The notes below the pieces were generated by a model. The model was given only the letters and a program-made list of their open reading frames with translations. It was not told the DNA's origin and ran no database searches. Below are positions 9,938 through 24,307 of a stretch of DNA of 64,000 nucleotides, one piece after another. The DNA lies in NCBI GenBank assembly GCA_947652605.1, contig CANTFG010000117.1, forward strand, positions 28,398 to 92,397, in the 5' to 3' direction. The stretch comes from Elmis aenea. Its lineage: Eukaryota > Arthropoda > Insecta > Coleoptera > Elmidae. Made by a program: the position numbers and the translations under genes. Position 1 is the first letter of the stretch. Each line of letters begins with the position of its first letter.

Positions 9938-12900
9938 GCACGGTATTTTTAGGAAATTATTAAAAATTAAAACCAGCTCATTGAAAGACATATGCAAAAC
10001 AATTGTATTCATGTAAAGAGGCGATGGATAAACTGTTTCTGTGATATACAAATCAATAATTGAAATTGTTTCGAAATAGTCGCTCAAGGAACATATGTAT
10101 TAACTAAAGCACGGTATTTTTAGGAAATTATTAAAAATTAAAACCAGCTCATTGAAAGACATATGCAAAACAATTGTATTCATGTAAAGAGGCGATGGAT
10201 AAACTGTTCCTGTGATATACAAATCAATAATTAAAATTGTTTAGAAATAGTCGCTCAAGGAACATATGTATTAACTAAAGCACGGTATTTTTAGGAAATT
10301 ATTAAAAATTAAAACCAGCTCATTGAAAGACATATGCAAAACAATTGTATTCATGTAAAGAAGCGATGGATAAATTGTTCCTGTGATATACAAATCAATA
10401 ATTAAAATTGTTTAGAAATAGTCGCTCAAGGAACATATGTATTAACTAAAGCACGGTATTTTTAGGAAATTATTAAAAATTAAAACCCGCTCATTGAAAG
10501 ACATATGCAAAACAATTGTATTCATGTAAAGAGGCGATGGATAAACTGTTCCTGTGATATACAAATCAATAATTAAAATTGTTTCGAAATAGTCGCTCAA
10601 GGAACATATGTATGTATTAACTAAAGCACGGTATTTTTAGGAAATTATTAAAAATTAAAACCAGCTCATTGAAAGACATATGCAAAACAATTGTATTCAT
10701 GTAAAGAGGCGATGGATAAACTGTTCCTGTGATATACAAATCAATAATTAAAATTGTTTTGAAATAGTCGCTCAAGGAACACATGTATTAACTAAAGCAC
10801 GGCATTTTTAGGAAATTATTAAAAATTAAAACCAGCTCATTGAAAGACATATGCAAAACAATTGTATTCATGTAAAGAGGCGATGGATAAACTGTTCCTG
10901 TGATATACAAATCAATAATTAAAATTGTTTCGAAATAGTCGCTCAAGAAACATATGTATTAACTAAAGCACGGTATTTTTAGGAAATTATTAAAAATTAA
11001 AACCAGCTCATTGAAAGACATATGCAAAACAATTGTATTCATGTAAAGAAGCGATGGATAAATTGTTCCTGTGATATACAAATTAATAATTAAAATTGTT
11101 TAGAAATAGTCGCTCAAGGAACATATGTATTAACTAAAGCACGGTATTTTTAGGAAATTATTAAAAATTAAAACCAGCTCATTAAAAGACATATGCAAAA
11201 CAATTGTATTCATGTAAAGAGGCGATGGATAAACTGTTCCTGTGATATACAAATCAATAATTAAAATTGTTTCGAAATAGTCGCTCAAGGAACATATGTA
11301 TTAACTAAAGCACGGTATTTTTAGGAAATCATTAAAAATTAAAACCAGCTCATTGAAAGACATATGCAAAACAATTGTATTCATGTAAAGAGGCGATGGA
11401 TAAACTGTTCCTGTGATATACAAATCAATAATTAAAATTGTTTCGAAATAGTCGCTCAAGGAACACATGTATTAACTAAAGCACGGCATTTTTAGGAAAT
11501 TATTAAAAATTAAAACCAGCTCATTGAAAGACATATGCAAAACAATTGTATTCATGTAAAGAGGCGATGGATAAACTGTTCCTGTGGTATACAAATCAAT
11601 AATTGAAATTGTTTCGAAATAGTCGCTCAAGGAACATATATGTATTAACTAAAGCACGGTATTTTTAGGAAATTATTAAAAATTAAAACCAGCTCATTGA
11701 AAGACATATGCAAAACAATTGTATTCATGTAAAGAGGCGATGGATAAACTGTTCCTGTGATATATAAATCAATAATTAAAATTGTTTCGAAATAGTCGCT
11801 CAAGGAACACATGTATTAACTAAAGCACGGCATTTTTAGGAAATTATTAAAAATTAAAACCAGCTCATTGAAAGACATATGCAAAACAATTGTATTCATG
11901 TAAAGAGGCGATGGATAAACTGTTCCTGTGATATACAAATCAATAATTAAAATTGTTTAGAAATAGTCGCTCAAGGAACATATGTATTAACTAAAGCACG
12001 GTATTTTTAGGAAATTATTAAAAATTAAAACCAGCCCATTGAAAGACATACGCAAAACAATTGTATTCATGTAAAGAGGCGATGGATAAACTGTTTCTGT
12101 GATATACAAATCAATAATTAAAATTGTTTCGAAATAGTCGCTCAAGGAACATATGTATTAACTAAAGCACGGTATTTTTAGGAAATTATTAAAAATTAAA
12201 ACCAGCTCATTGAAAGACATATGCAAAACAATTGTATTCATGTAAAGAGGCGATGGATAAACTGTTCCTGTGATATACAAATCAATAATTGAAATTGTTT
12301 CGAAATAGTCGCTCAAGAAACATATGTATTAACTAAAGCACGGTATTTTTAGGAAACTATTAAAAATTAAAACCAGCTCTTTGAAAGACATATGCAAAAC
12401 AATTGTATTCATGTAAAGAGGCGATGGATAAACTGTTCCTGTGATATACAAATCAATAATTAAAATTGTTTAGAAATAGTCGCTCAAGGAACATATGTAT
12501 TAACTAAAGCACGGTATTTTTAGAAAATTATTAAAAATTAAAACCAGCTCATTGAAAGACATATGCAAAACAATTGTATTCATGTAAAGAGGCGATGGAT
12601 AAACTGTTCCTGTGATATACAAATCAATAATTAAAATTGTTTAGAAATAGTCGCTCAAGGAACATATGTATTAACTAAAGCACGGTATATTTAGGAAATT
12701 ATTAAAAATTAAAACCAGCTCATTGAAAGACATATGCAAAACAATTGTATTCATGTAAAAAAGCGATGGATAAACTGTTCCTGTGATATACAAATCAATA
12801 ATTAAAATTGTTTCGAAATAGTCGCTCAAGGAACACATGTATTAACTAAAGCACGGTATTTTTAGGAAATTATTAAAAATTAAAACCAGCTCATTGAAAG

Positions 12901-14902
12901 ACATATGCAAAACAATTGTATTCATGTAAAGAGGCGATGGATAAACTGTTCCTGTGATATACAAATCAATAATTAAAATTGTTTAGAAATAGTCGCTCAA
13001 GGAACATATGTATTAACTAAAGCACGGTATTTTTAGGAAATTATTAAAAATTAAAACCAGCCCATTGAAAGACATACGCAAAACAATTGTATTCATGTAA
13101 AGAGGCGATGGATAAACTGTTTCTGTGATATACAAATCAATAATTAAAATTGTTTCGAAATAGTCGCTCAAGGAACATATGTATTAACTAAAGCACGGTA
13201 TTTTTAGGAAATTATTAAAAATTAAAACCAGCTCATTGAAAGACATATGCAAAACAATTGTATTCATGTAAAGAGGCGATGGATAAACTGTTCCTGTGAT
13301 ATACAAATCAATAATTGAAATTGTTTCGAAATAGTCGCTCAAGAAACATATGTATTAACTAAAGCACGGTATTTTTAGGAAACTATTAAAAATTAAAACC
13401 AGCTCTTTGAAAGACATATGCAAAACAATTGTATTCATGTAAAGAGGCGATGGATAAACTGTTCCTGTGATATACAAATCAATAATTAAAATTGTTTAGA
13501 AATAGTCGCTCAAGGAACATATGTATTAACTAAAGCACGGTATTTTTAGAAAATTATTAAAAATTAAAACCAGCTCATTGAAAGACATATGCAAAACAAT
13601 TGTATTCATGTAAAGAGGCGATGGATAAACTGTTCCTGTGATATACAAATCAATAATTAAAATTGTTTAGAAATAGTCGCTCAAGGAACATATGAATTAA
13701 CTAAAGCACGGTATATTTAGGAAATTATTAAAAATTAAAACCAGCTCATTGAAAGACATATGCAAAACAATTGTATTCATGTAAAAAAGCGATGGATAAA
13801 CTGTTCCTGTGATATACAAATCAATAATTAAAATTGTTTAGAAATAGTCGCTCAAGGAACATATGTATTAACTAAAGCACGGTATTTTTAGGAAATTATT
13901 AAAAATTAAAACCAGCTCATTGAAAGACATATGCAAAACAATTGTATTGATGTAAAGAAGCGATGGATAAATTGTTCCTGTGATATACAAATCAATAATT
14001 AAAATTGTTTAGAAATAGTCGCTCAAGGAACATATGTATTAACTAAAGCACGGTATTTTTAGGAAATTATTAAAAATTAAAACCAGCTCATTGAAAGACA
14101 TATGCAAAACAATTGTATTCATGTAAAGAGGCGATGGATAAACTGTTTCTGTAATATACAAATCAATAATTAAAATTGTTTCGAAATAGTCGCTCAAGGA
14201 ACATATGTATTAACTAAAGCACGGTATTTTTAGGAAATTATTAAAAATTAAAACCAGCTCATTAAAAGACATATGCAAAACAATTGTATTCATGTAAAGT
14301 GGCGATGGATAAACTGTTTCTGTGATATACAAATCAATAATTAAAATTGTTTCGAAATAGTCGCTCAAGGAACATATGTATTAACTAAAGCACGGTATTT
14401 TTAGGAAATTATTAAAAATTAAAACCAGCTCATTGAAAGACATATGCAAAACAATTGTATTCATGTAAAGAGGCGATGGATAAACTGTTCCTGTGATATA
14501 CAAATCAATAATTAAAATTGTTTCGAAATAGTCGCTCAAGGAACACATGTATTAACTAAAGCACGGCATTTTTAGGAAATTATTAAAAATTAAAACCAGC
14601 TCATTGAAAGACATATGCAAAACAATTGTATTCATGTAAAGAGGCGATGGATAAACTGTTCCTGTGATATACAAATCAATAATTAAAATTGTTTAGAAAT
14701 AGTCGCTCAAGGAACATATGTATTAACTAAAGCACGGTATTTTTAGGAAATTATTAAAAATTAAAACCAGCTCATTGAAAGACATATGCAAAACAATTGT
14801 ATTCATGTAAAGAGGCGATGGATAAACTGTTTCTGTGATATACAAATCAATAATTGAAATTGTTTCGAAATAGTCGCTCAAGGAACATATGTATTAACTA
14901 AA
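9938..14902 (+). repeat. 29-monomer segment, copy 2 (about 4.97 kb)
   Basis: This segment is 29 x 171 bp + 6 bp. It matches 4459-9421 monomer for monomer at the diagnostic sites and retains the TATG gain near 10607 and the TA gain near 11637. It lacks the AAG gain and all nine 1-bp indels of copy 1. The six-monomer internal duplication is present (AGCCC at 12033 and 13059, exactly 1026 bp). Private differences include GTATTGATG near 13944 and A32 in the T82 monomer near 14250. Similarity to copy 1 stops after 14902, where C/T types follow instead of the GTGTAG trio. Confidence 0.9.
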
Positions 14903-17900
14903 GCACGGTATTTTTAGGAAATTATTAAAAATTAAAACCAGCTCATTGAAAGACATATGCAAAACAATTGTATTCATGTAAAGAGGCGATGGATAAACTG
15001 TTCCTGTGATATATAAATCAATAATTAAAATTGTTTCGAAATAGTCGCTCAAGGAACACATGTATTAACTAAAGCACGGCATTTTTAGGAAATTATTAAA
15101 AATTAAAACCAGCTCATTGAAAGACATATGCAAAACAATTGTATTCATGTAAAGAGGCGATGGATAAACTGTTCCTGTGATATACAAATCAATAATTAAA
15201 ATTGTTTAGAAATAGTCGCTCAAGGAACATATGTATTAACTAAAGCACGGTATTTTTAGGAAATTATTAAAAATTAAAACCAGCCCATTGAAAGACATAC
15301 GCAAAACAATTGTATTCATGTAAAGAGGCGATGGATAAACTGTTTCTGTGATATACAAATCAATAATTAAAATTGTTTCGAAATAGTCGCTCAAGGAACA
15401 TATGTATTAACTAAAGCACGGTATTTTTAGGAAATTATTAAAAATTAAAACCAGCTCATTGAAAGACATATGCAAAACAATTGTATTCATGTAAAGAGGC
15501 GATGGATAAACTGTTCCTGTGATATACAAATCAATAATTGAAATTGTTTCGAAATAGTCGCTCAAGAAACATATGTATTAACTAAAGCACGGTATTTTTA
15601 GGAAACTATTAAAAATTAAAACCAGCTCTTTGAAAGACATATGCAAAACAATTGTATTCATGTAAAGAGGCGATGGATAAACTGTTCCTGTGATATACAA
15701 ATCAATAATTAAATTTTTTTCGAAATAGTCGCTTAAGGAACATATGTATTAACTAAAGCACGGTATTTTTAGAAAATTATTAAAAATTAAAACCAGCTCA
15801 TTGAAAGACATATGCAAAACAATTGTATTCATGTAAAGAGGCGATGGATAAACTGTTCCTGTGATATACAAATCAATAATTAAAATTGTTTAGAAATAGT
15901 CGCTCAAGGAACATATGTATTAACTAAAGCACGGTATATTTAGGAAATTATTAAAAATTAAAACCAGCTCATTGAAAGACATATGCAAAACAATTGTATT
16001 CATGTAAAAAAGCGATGGATAAACTGTTCCTGTGATATACAAATCAATAATTAAAATTGTTTAGAAATAGTCGCTCAAGGAACATATGTATTAACTAAAG
16101 CACGGTATTTTTAGGAAATTATTAAAAATTAAAACCAGCTCATTGAAAGACATATGCAAAACAATTGTATTCATGTAAAGAAGCGATGGATAATTTGTTC
16201 CTGTGATATACAAATCAATAATTAAAATTGTTTAGAAATAGTCGCTCAAGGAACATATGTATTAACTAAAGCACGGTATTTTTAGGAAATTATTAAAAAT
16301 TAAAACCAGCTCATTGAAAGACATATGCAAAACAATTGTATTCATGTAAAGAGGCGATGGATAAACTGTTTCTGTAATATACAAATCAATAATTAAAATT
16401 GTTTCGAAATAGTCGCTCAAGGAACATATGTATTAACTAAAGCACGGTATTTTTAGGAAATTATTAAAAATTTAAACCAGCTCATTAAAAGACATATGCA
16501 AAACAATTGTATTCATGTAAAGTGGCGATGGATAAACTGTTTCTGTGATATACAAATCAATAATTAAAATTGTTTCGAAATAGTCGCTCAAGGAACATAT
16601 GTATTAACTAAAGCACGGTATTTTTAGGAAATTATTAAAAATTAAAACCAGCTCATTGAAAGACATATGCAAAACAATTGTATTCATGTAAAGAGGCGAT
16701 GGATAAACTGTTCCTGTGATATACAAATCAATAATTAAAATTGTTTAGAAATAGTCGCTCAAGGAACATATGTATTAACTAAAGCACGGTATTTTTAGGA
16801 AATTATTAAAAATTAAAACCAGCTCATTGAAAGACATATGCAAAACAATTGTATTCATGTAAAGAGGCGATGGATAAACTGTTCCTGTGATATACAAATC
16901 AATAATTAAAATTGTTTCGAAATAGTCGCTCAAGGAACACATGTATTAACTAAAGCACGGCATTTTTAGGAAATTATTAAAAATTAAAACCAGCTCATTG
17001 AAAGACATATGCAAAACAATTGTATTCATGTAAAGAGGCGATGGATAAACTGTTCCTGTGATATACAAATCAATAATTAAAATTGTTTAGAAATAGTCGC
17101 TCAAGGAACATATGTATTAACTAAAGCACGGTATTTTTAGGAAATTATTAAAAATTAAAACCAGCTCATTGAAAGACATATGCAAAACAATTGTATTCAT
17201 GTAAAGAGGCGATGGATAAACTGTTTCTGTGATATACAAATCAATAATTGAAATTGTTTCGAAATAGTCGCTCAAGGAACATATGTATTAACTAAAGCAC
17301 GGTATTTTTAGGAAATTATTAAAAATTAAAACCAGCTCATTGAAAGACATATGCAAAACAATTGTATTCATGTAAAGAGGCGATGGATAAACTGTTTCTG
17401 TGATATACAAATCAATAATTAAAATTGTTTCGAAATAGTCGCTCAAGGAACATATGTATTAACTAAAGCACGGTATTTTTAGGAAATTATTAAAAATTAA
17501 AACCAGCTCATTGAAAGACATATGCAAAACAATTGTATTCATGTAAAGAAGCGATGGATAAATTGTTCCTGTGATATACAAATCAATAATTAAAATTGTT
17601 TAGAAATAGTCGCTCAAGGAACATATGTATTAACTAAAGCACGGTATTTTTAGGAAATTATTAAAAATTAAAACCAGCTCATTGAAAGACATATGCAAAA
17701 CAATTGTATTCATGTAAAGAGGCGATGGTAAAACTGTTTCTGTAATATACAAATCAATAATTAAAATTGTTTCGAAATAGTCGCTCAAGGTACATATGTA
17801 TTAACTAAAGCACGGTATTTTTAGGAAATGATTAAAAATTAAAACCAGCTCATTGAAAGACATATGCAAAACAATTGTATTCATGTAAAGAGGCGATGGA

Positions 17901-18322
17901 TAAACTGTTCCTGTGATATACAAATCAATAATTGAAATTGTTTCGAAATAGTCGCTCAAGAAACATATGTATTAACTAAAGCACGATATTTTTAGGAAAT
18001 TATTAAAAATTAAAACCAGCTCATTGAAAGACATATGCAAAACAATTGTATTCATGTAAAGAGGCGATGGATAAACTGTTCCTGTGATATACAAATCAAT
18101 AATTAAAATTGTTTAGAAATAGTCGCTCAAGGAACATATGTATTAACTAAAGCACGGTATTTTTAGGAAATTATTAAAAATTAAAACCAGCTCATTGAAA
18201 GACATATGCAAAACAATTGTATTCATGTAAAGAGGCGATGGATAAACTGTTTCTGTGATATACAAATCAATAATTGAAATTGTTTCGAAATAGTCGCTCA
18301 AGGAACATATGTATTAACTAAA

Positions 18323-18835
18323 GCACGGTATTTTTAGGAAATTATTAAAAATTAAAACCAGCTCATTGAAAGACATATGCAAAACAATTGTATTCATGTA
18401 AAGAGGCGATGGATAAACTGTTCCTGTGATATACAAATCAATAATTAAAATTGTGTAGAAATAGTCGCTCAAGGAACATATGTATTAACTAAAGCACGGT
18501 ATTTTTAGGAAATTATTAAAAATTAAAACCAGCTCATTGTAAGACATATGCAAAACAATTGTATTCATGTAAAGAGGCGATGGATAAACTGTTTCTGTGA
18601 TATACAAATCAATAATTAAAATTGTGTAGAAATAGTCGCTCAAGAAACATATGTATTAACTAAAGCACGGTATTTTTAGGAAATTATTAAAAATTAAAAC
18701 CAGCTCATTGAAAGACATATGCAAAACAATTGTATTCATGTAAAGAGGCGATGGATAAACTGTTCCTGTGATATACAAATCAATAATTAAAATTGTTTAG
18801 AAATAGTAGCTCAAGGAACATATGTATTAACTAAA
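18323..18835 (+). repeat. GTGTAG trio, second occurrence
   Basis: Three monomers carry the same ordered markers as 9422-9937 (GTGTAG; CATTGTAAG with AGAAAC; GTAGCTC), without the 3-bp gain. The following monomer has GATATATAAA. Confidence 0.8.
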
Positions 18836-21571
18836 GCACGGTATTTTTAGGAAATTATTAAAAATTAAAACCAGCTCATTGAAAGACATATGCAAAACAA
18901 TTGTATTCATGTAAAGAGGCGATGGATAAACTGTTCCTGTGATATATAAATCAATAATTAAAATTGTTTCGAAATAGTCGCTCAAGGAACACATGTATTA
19001 ACTAAAGCACGGCATTTTTAGGAAATTATTAAAAATTAAAACCAGCTCATTGAAAGACATATGCAAAACAATTGTATTCATGTAAAGAGGCGATGGATAA
19101 ACTGTTCCTGTGATATACAAATCAATAATTAAAATTGTTTAGAAATAGTCGCTCAAGGAACATATGTATTAACTAAAGCACGGTATTTTTAGGAAATTAT
19201 TAAAAATTAAAACCAGCCCATTGAAAGACATACGCAAAACAATTGTATTCATGTAAAGAGGCGATGGATAAACTGTTTCTGTGATATACAAATCAATAAT
19301 TAAAATTGTTTCGAAATAGTCGCTCAAGGAACATATGTATTAACTAAAGCACGGTATTTTTAGGAAATTATTAAAAATTAAAACCAGCTCATTGAAAGAC
19401 ATATGCAAAACAATTGTATTCATGTAAAGAGGCGATGGATAAACTGTTCCTGTGATATACAAATCAATAATTGAAATTGTTTCGAAATAGTCGCTCAAGA
19501 AACATATGTATTAACTAAAGCACGGTATTTTTAGGAAACTATTAAAAATTAAAACCAGCTCTTTGAAAGACATATGCAAAACAATTGTATTCATGTAAAG
19601 AGGCGATGGATAAACTGTTCCTGTGATATACAAATCAATAATTAAATTTTTTTCGAAATAGTCGCTTAAGGAACATATGTATTAACTAAAGCACGGTATT
19701 TTTAGAAAATTATTAAAAATTAAAACCAGCTCATTGAAAGACATATGCAAAACAATTGTATTCATGTAAAGAGGCGATGGATAAACTGTTTCTGTGATAT
19801 ACAAATCAATAATTAAAATTGTGTAGAAATAGTCGCTCAAGAAACATATGTATTAACTAAAGCACGGTATTTTTAGGAAATTATTAAAAATTAAAACCAG
19901 CTCATTGAAAGACATATGCAAAACAATTGTATTCATGTAAAGAGGCGATGGATAAACTGTTCCTGTGATATACAAATCAATAATTAAAATTGTTTAGAAA
20001 TAGTCGCTCAAGGAACATATGTATTAACTAAAGCACGGTATTTTTAGGAAATTATTAAAAATTAAAACCAGCTCATTGAAAGACATATGCAAAACAATTG
20101 TATTCATGTAAAGAGGCGATGGATAAACTGTTTCTGTGATATACAAATCAATAATTAAAATTGTTTCGAAATAGTCGCTCAAGGAACATATGTATTAACT
20201 AAAGCACGGTATTTTTAGGAAATTATTAAAAATTAAAACCAGCTCATTGAAAGACATATGCAAAACAATTGTATTCATGTAAAGAAGCGATGGATAAATT
20301 GTTCCTGTGATATACAAATCAATAATTAAAATTGTTTAGAAATAGTCGCTCAAGGAACATATGTATTAACTAAAGCACGGTATTTTTAGGAAATTATTAA
20401 AAATTAAAACCAGCTCATTGAAAGACATATGCAAAACAATTGTATTCATGTAAAGAGGCGATGGTAAAACTGTTTCTGTAATATACAAATCAATAATTAA
20501 AATTGTTTCGAAATAGTCGCTCAAGGTACATATGTATTAACTAAAGCACGGTATTTTTAGGAAATGATTAAAAATTAAAACCAGCTCATTGAAAGACATA
20601 TGCAAAACAATTGTATTCATGTAAAGAGGCGATGGATAAACTGTTCCTGTGATATACAAATCAATAATTGAAATTGTTTCGAAATAGTCGCTCAAGAAAC
20701 ATATGTATTAACTAAAGCACGATATTTTTAGGAAATTATTAAAAATTAAAACCAGCTCATTGAAAGACATATGCAAAACAATTGTATTCATGTAAAGAGG
20801 CGATGGATAAACTGTTTCTGTAATATACAAATCAATAATTAAAATTGTTTCGAAATAGTCGCTCAAGGAACATATGTATTAACTAAGGCCCGGTATTTTT
20901 AGGAAATTATTAAAAATTTAAACCAGCTCATTAAAAGACATATGCAAAACAATTGTATTCATGTAAAGTGGCGATGGATAAACTGTTTCTGTGATATACA
21001 AATCAATAATTAAAATTGTTTCGAAATAGTCGCTCAAGGAACATATGTATTAACTAAAGCACGGTATTTTTAGGAAATTATTAAAAATTAAAACCAGCTC
21101 ATTGAAAGACATATGCAAAACAATTGTATTCATGTAAAGAGGCGATGGATAAACTGTTCCTGTGATATACAAATCAATAATTAAAATTGTTTCGAAATAG
21201 TCGCTCAAGGAACACATGTATTAACTAAAGCACGGCATTTTTAGGAAATTATTAAAAATTAAAACCAGCTCATTGAAAGACATATGCAAAACAATTGTAT
21301 TCATGTAAAGAGGCGATGGATAAACTGTTCCTGTGATATACAAATCAATAATTAAAATTGTTTAGAAATAGTCGCTCAAGGAACATATGTATTAACTAAA
21401 GCACGGTATTTTTAGGAAATTATTAAAAATTAAAACCAGCTCATTGAAAGACATATGCAAAACAATTGTATTCATGTAAAGAGGCGATGGATAAACTGTT
21501 TCTGTGATATACAAATCAATAATTGAAATTGTTTCGAAATAGTCGCTCAAGGAACATATGTATTAACTAAA

Positions 21572-22084
21572 GCACGGTATTTTTAGGAAATTATTAAAAA
21601 TTAAAACCAGCTCATTGAAAGACATATGCAAAACAATTGTATTCATGTAAAGAGGCGATGGATAAACTGTTCCTGTGATATACAAATCAATAATTAAAAT
21701 TGTGTAGAAATAGTCGCTCAAGGAACATATGTATTAACTAAAGCACGGTATTTTTAGGAAATTATTAAAAATTAAAACCAGCTCATTGTAAGACATATGC
21801 AAAACAATTGTATTCATGTAAAGAGGCGATGGATAAACTGTTTCTGTGATATACAAATCAATAATTAAAATTGTTTCGAAATAGTCGCTCAAGAAACATA
21901 TGTATTAACTAAAGCACGGTATTTTTAGGAAATTATTAAAAATTAAAACCAGCTCATTGAAAGACATATGCAAAACAATTGTATTCATGTAAAGAGGCGA
22001 TGGATAAACTGTTCCTGTGATATACAAATCAATAATTAAAATTGTTTAGAAATAGTAGCTCAAGGAACATATGTATTAACTAAA
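21572..22084 (+). repeat. GTGTAG trio, third occurrence
   Basis: This trio lies exactly 19 monomers (3249 bp) after 18323-18835 and carries the same markers. The middle monomer has GTTTCG instead of GTGTAG at 131-136, consistent with a local conversion between monomers. Confidence 0.8.
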
Positions 22085-23452
22085 GCACGGTATTTTTAGG
22101 AAATTATTAAAAATTAAAACCAGCTCATTGAAAGACATATGCAAAACAATTGTATTCATGTAAAGAGGCGATGGATAAACTGTTCCTGTGATATATAAAT
22201 CAATAATTAAAATTGTTTCGAAATAGTCGCTCAAGGAACACATGTATTAACTAAAGCACGGCATTTTTAGGAAATTATTAAAAATTAAAACCAGCTCATT
22301 GAAAGACATATGCAAAACAATTGTATTCATGTAAAGAGGCGATGGATAAACTGTTCCTGTGATATACAAATCAATAATTAAAATTGTTTAGAAATAGTCG
22401 CTCAAGGAACATATGTATTAACTAAAGCACGGTATATTTAGGAAATTATTAAAAATTAAAACCAGCTCATTGAAAGACATATGCAAAACAATTGTATTCA
22501 TGTAAAAAAGCGATGGATAAACTGTTCCTGTGATATACAAATCAATAATTAAAATTGTTTAGAAATAGTCGCTCAAGGAACATATGTATTAACTAAAGCA
22601 CGGTATTTTTAGGAAATTATTAAAAATTAAAACCAGCTCATTGAAAGACATATGCAAAACAATTGTATTCATGTAAAGAAGCGATGGATAAATTGTTCCT
22701 GTGATATACAAATCAATAATTAAAATTGTTTAGAAATAGTCGCTCAAGGAACATATGTATTAACTAAAGCACGGTATTTTTAGGAAATTATTAAAAATTT
22801 AAACCAGCTCATTAAAAGACATATGCAAAACAATTGTATTCATGTAAAGTGGCGATGGATAAACTGTTTCTGTGATATACAAATCAATAATTAAAATTGT
22901 TTCGAAATAGTCGCTCAAGGAACATATGTATTAACTAAAGCACGGTATTTTTAGGAAATTATTAAAAATTAAAACCAGCTCATTGAAAGACATATGCAAA
23001 ACAATTGTATTCATGTAAAGAGGCGATGGATAAACTGTTCCTGTGATATACAAATCAATAATTAAAATTGTTTAGAAATAGTCGCTCAAGGAACATATGT
23101 ATTAACTAAAGCACGGTATTTTTAGGAAATTATTAAAAATTAAAACCAGCTCATTGAAAGACATATGTAAAACAATTGTATTCATGTAAAGAGGCGATGG
23201 ATAAACTGTTTCTGTGATATACAAATCAATAATTGAAATTGTTTCGAAATAGTCGCTCAAGGAACATATGTATTAACTAAAGCACGGTATTTTTAGGAAA
23301 TTATTAAAAATTAAAACCAGCTCATTGAAAGACATATGCAAAACAATTGTATTCATGTAAAGAGGCGATGGATAAACTGTTCCTGTGATATACAAATCAA
23401 TAATTAAAATTGTGTAGAAATAGTCGCTCAAGGAACATATGTATTAACTAAA

Positions 23453-24307
23453 GCACGGTATTTTTAGGAAATTATTAAAAATTAAAACCAGCTCATTGAA
23501 AGACATATGCAAAACAATTGTAGTAATGTAAAGAGGCGATGGATAAACTGTTCCTGTGATATACAAATCAATAATTAAAATTGTTCAGAAATAGTCGCTC
23601 AAGGAACATATGTATTAACTAAAGCACGGTATTTTTAGGAAATTATTAAAAATTAAAACCAGCTCATTGAAAGACATATGCAAAACAATTGTATTCATGT
23701 AAAGAGGCGATGGATAAACTGTTCCTGTGATATACAAATCAATAATTAAAATTGTTTCGAAATAGTCGCTCAAGGAACATATGTATTAACTAAAGCACGG
23801 TATATTTAGGAAATTATTAAAAATTAAAACCAGCTCATTGAAAGACATATGCAAAACAATTGTATTCATGTAAAGAGGCGATGGATAAACTGTTTCTGTG
23901 ATATACAAATCAATAATTAAAATTGTTTCGAAATAGTCGCTCAAGAAACATATGTATTAACTAAAGCACGGTATTTTTAGGAAATTATTAAAAATTAAAA
24001 CCAGCTCATTGAAAGACATATGCAAAACAATTGTATTCATGTAAAGAGGCGATGGATAAACTGTTCCTGTGATATACAAATCAATAATTAAAATTGTTTA
24101 GAAATAGTCGCTCAAGGAACATATGTATTAACTAAAGCACGGTATTTTTAGGAAATTATTAAAAATTAAAACCAGCTCATTGAAAGACATATGCAAAACA
24201 ATTGTATTCATGTAAAGAGGCGATGGATAAACTGTTCCTGTGATATACAAATCAATAATTAAAATTGTTTCGAAATAGTCGCTCAAGGAACATATGTATT
24301 AACTAAA
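23453..24307 (+). repeat. Transition zone, five monomers
   Basis: The zone is exactly 5 x 171 bp. The first monomer carries GTAGTAATG in place of GTATTCATG and GTTCAG at 131-136. This is the first GTTCAG I see, and that variant becomes common downstream. The rare GTAGTAATG appears again near 43186. The zone lies between Region I monomer types and the 24-monomer repeats. Confidence 0.75.

Larger units (their letters stand above)
14903..23452 (+). repeat. Array region Ib: 50 monomers, patchwork of short duplications
   Basis: The stretch is exactly 50 x 171 bp, with no net indel. It is built from short overlapping copies. About 14903-15830 matches 18836-19760 at a 23-monomer offset (TTAAATTTTTTT with GCTTAAG at 15711 and 19644). 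About 17307-18050 matches 20043-20790 at 16 monomers (ATGGTAAAACTG at 17725 and 20461; CACGATATT). About 18150-19190 matches 21395-22430 at 19 monomers (GATATATAAA at 18941 and 22190). T82/A46 cassettes recur near 16520, 20965 and 22850. Confidence 0.8.
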
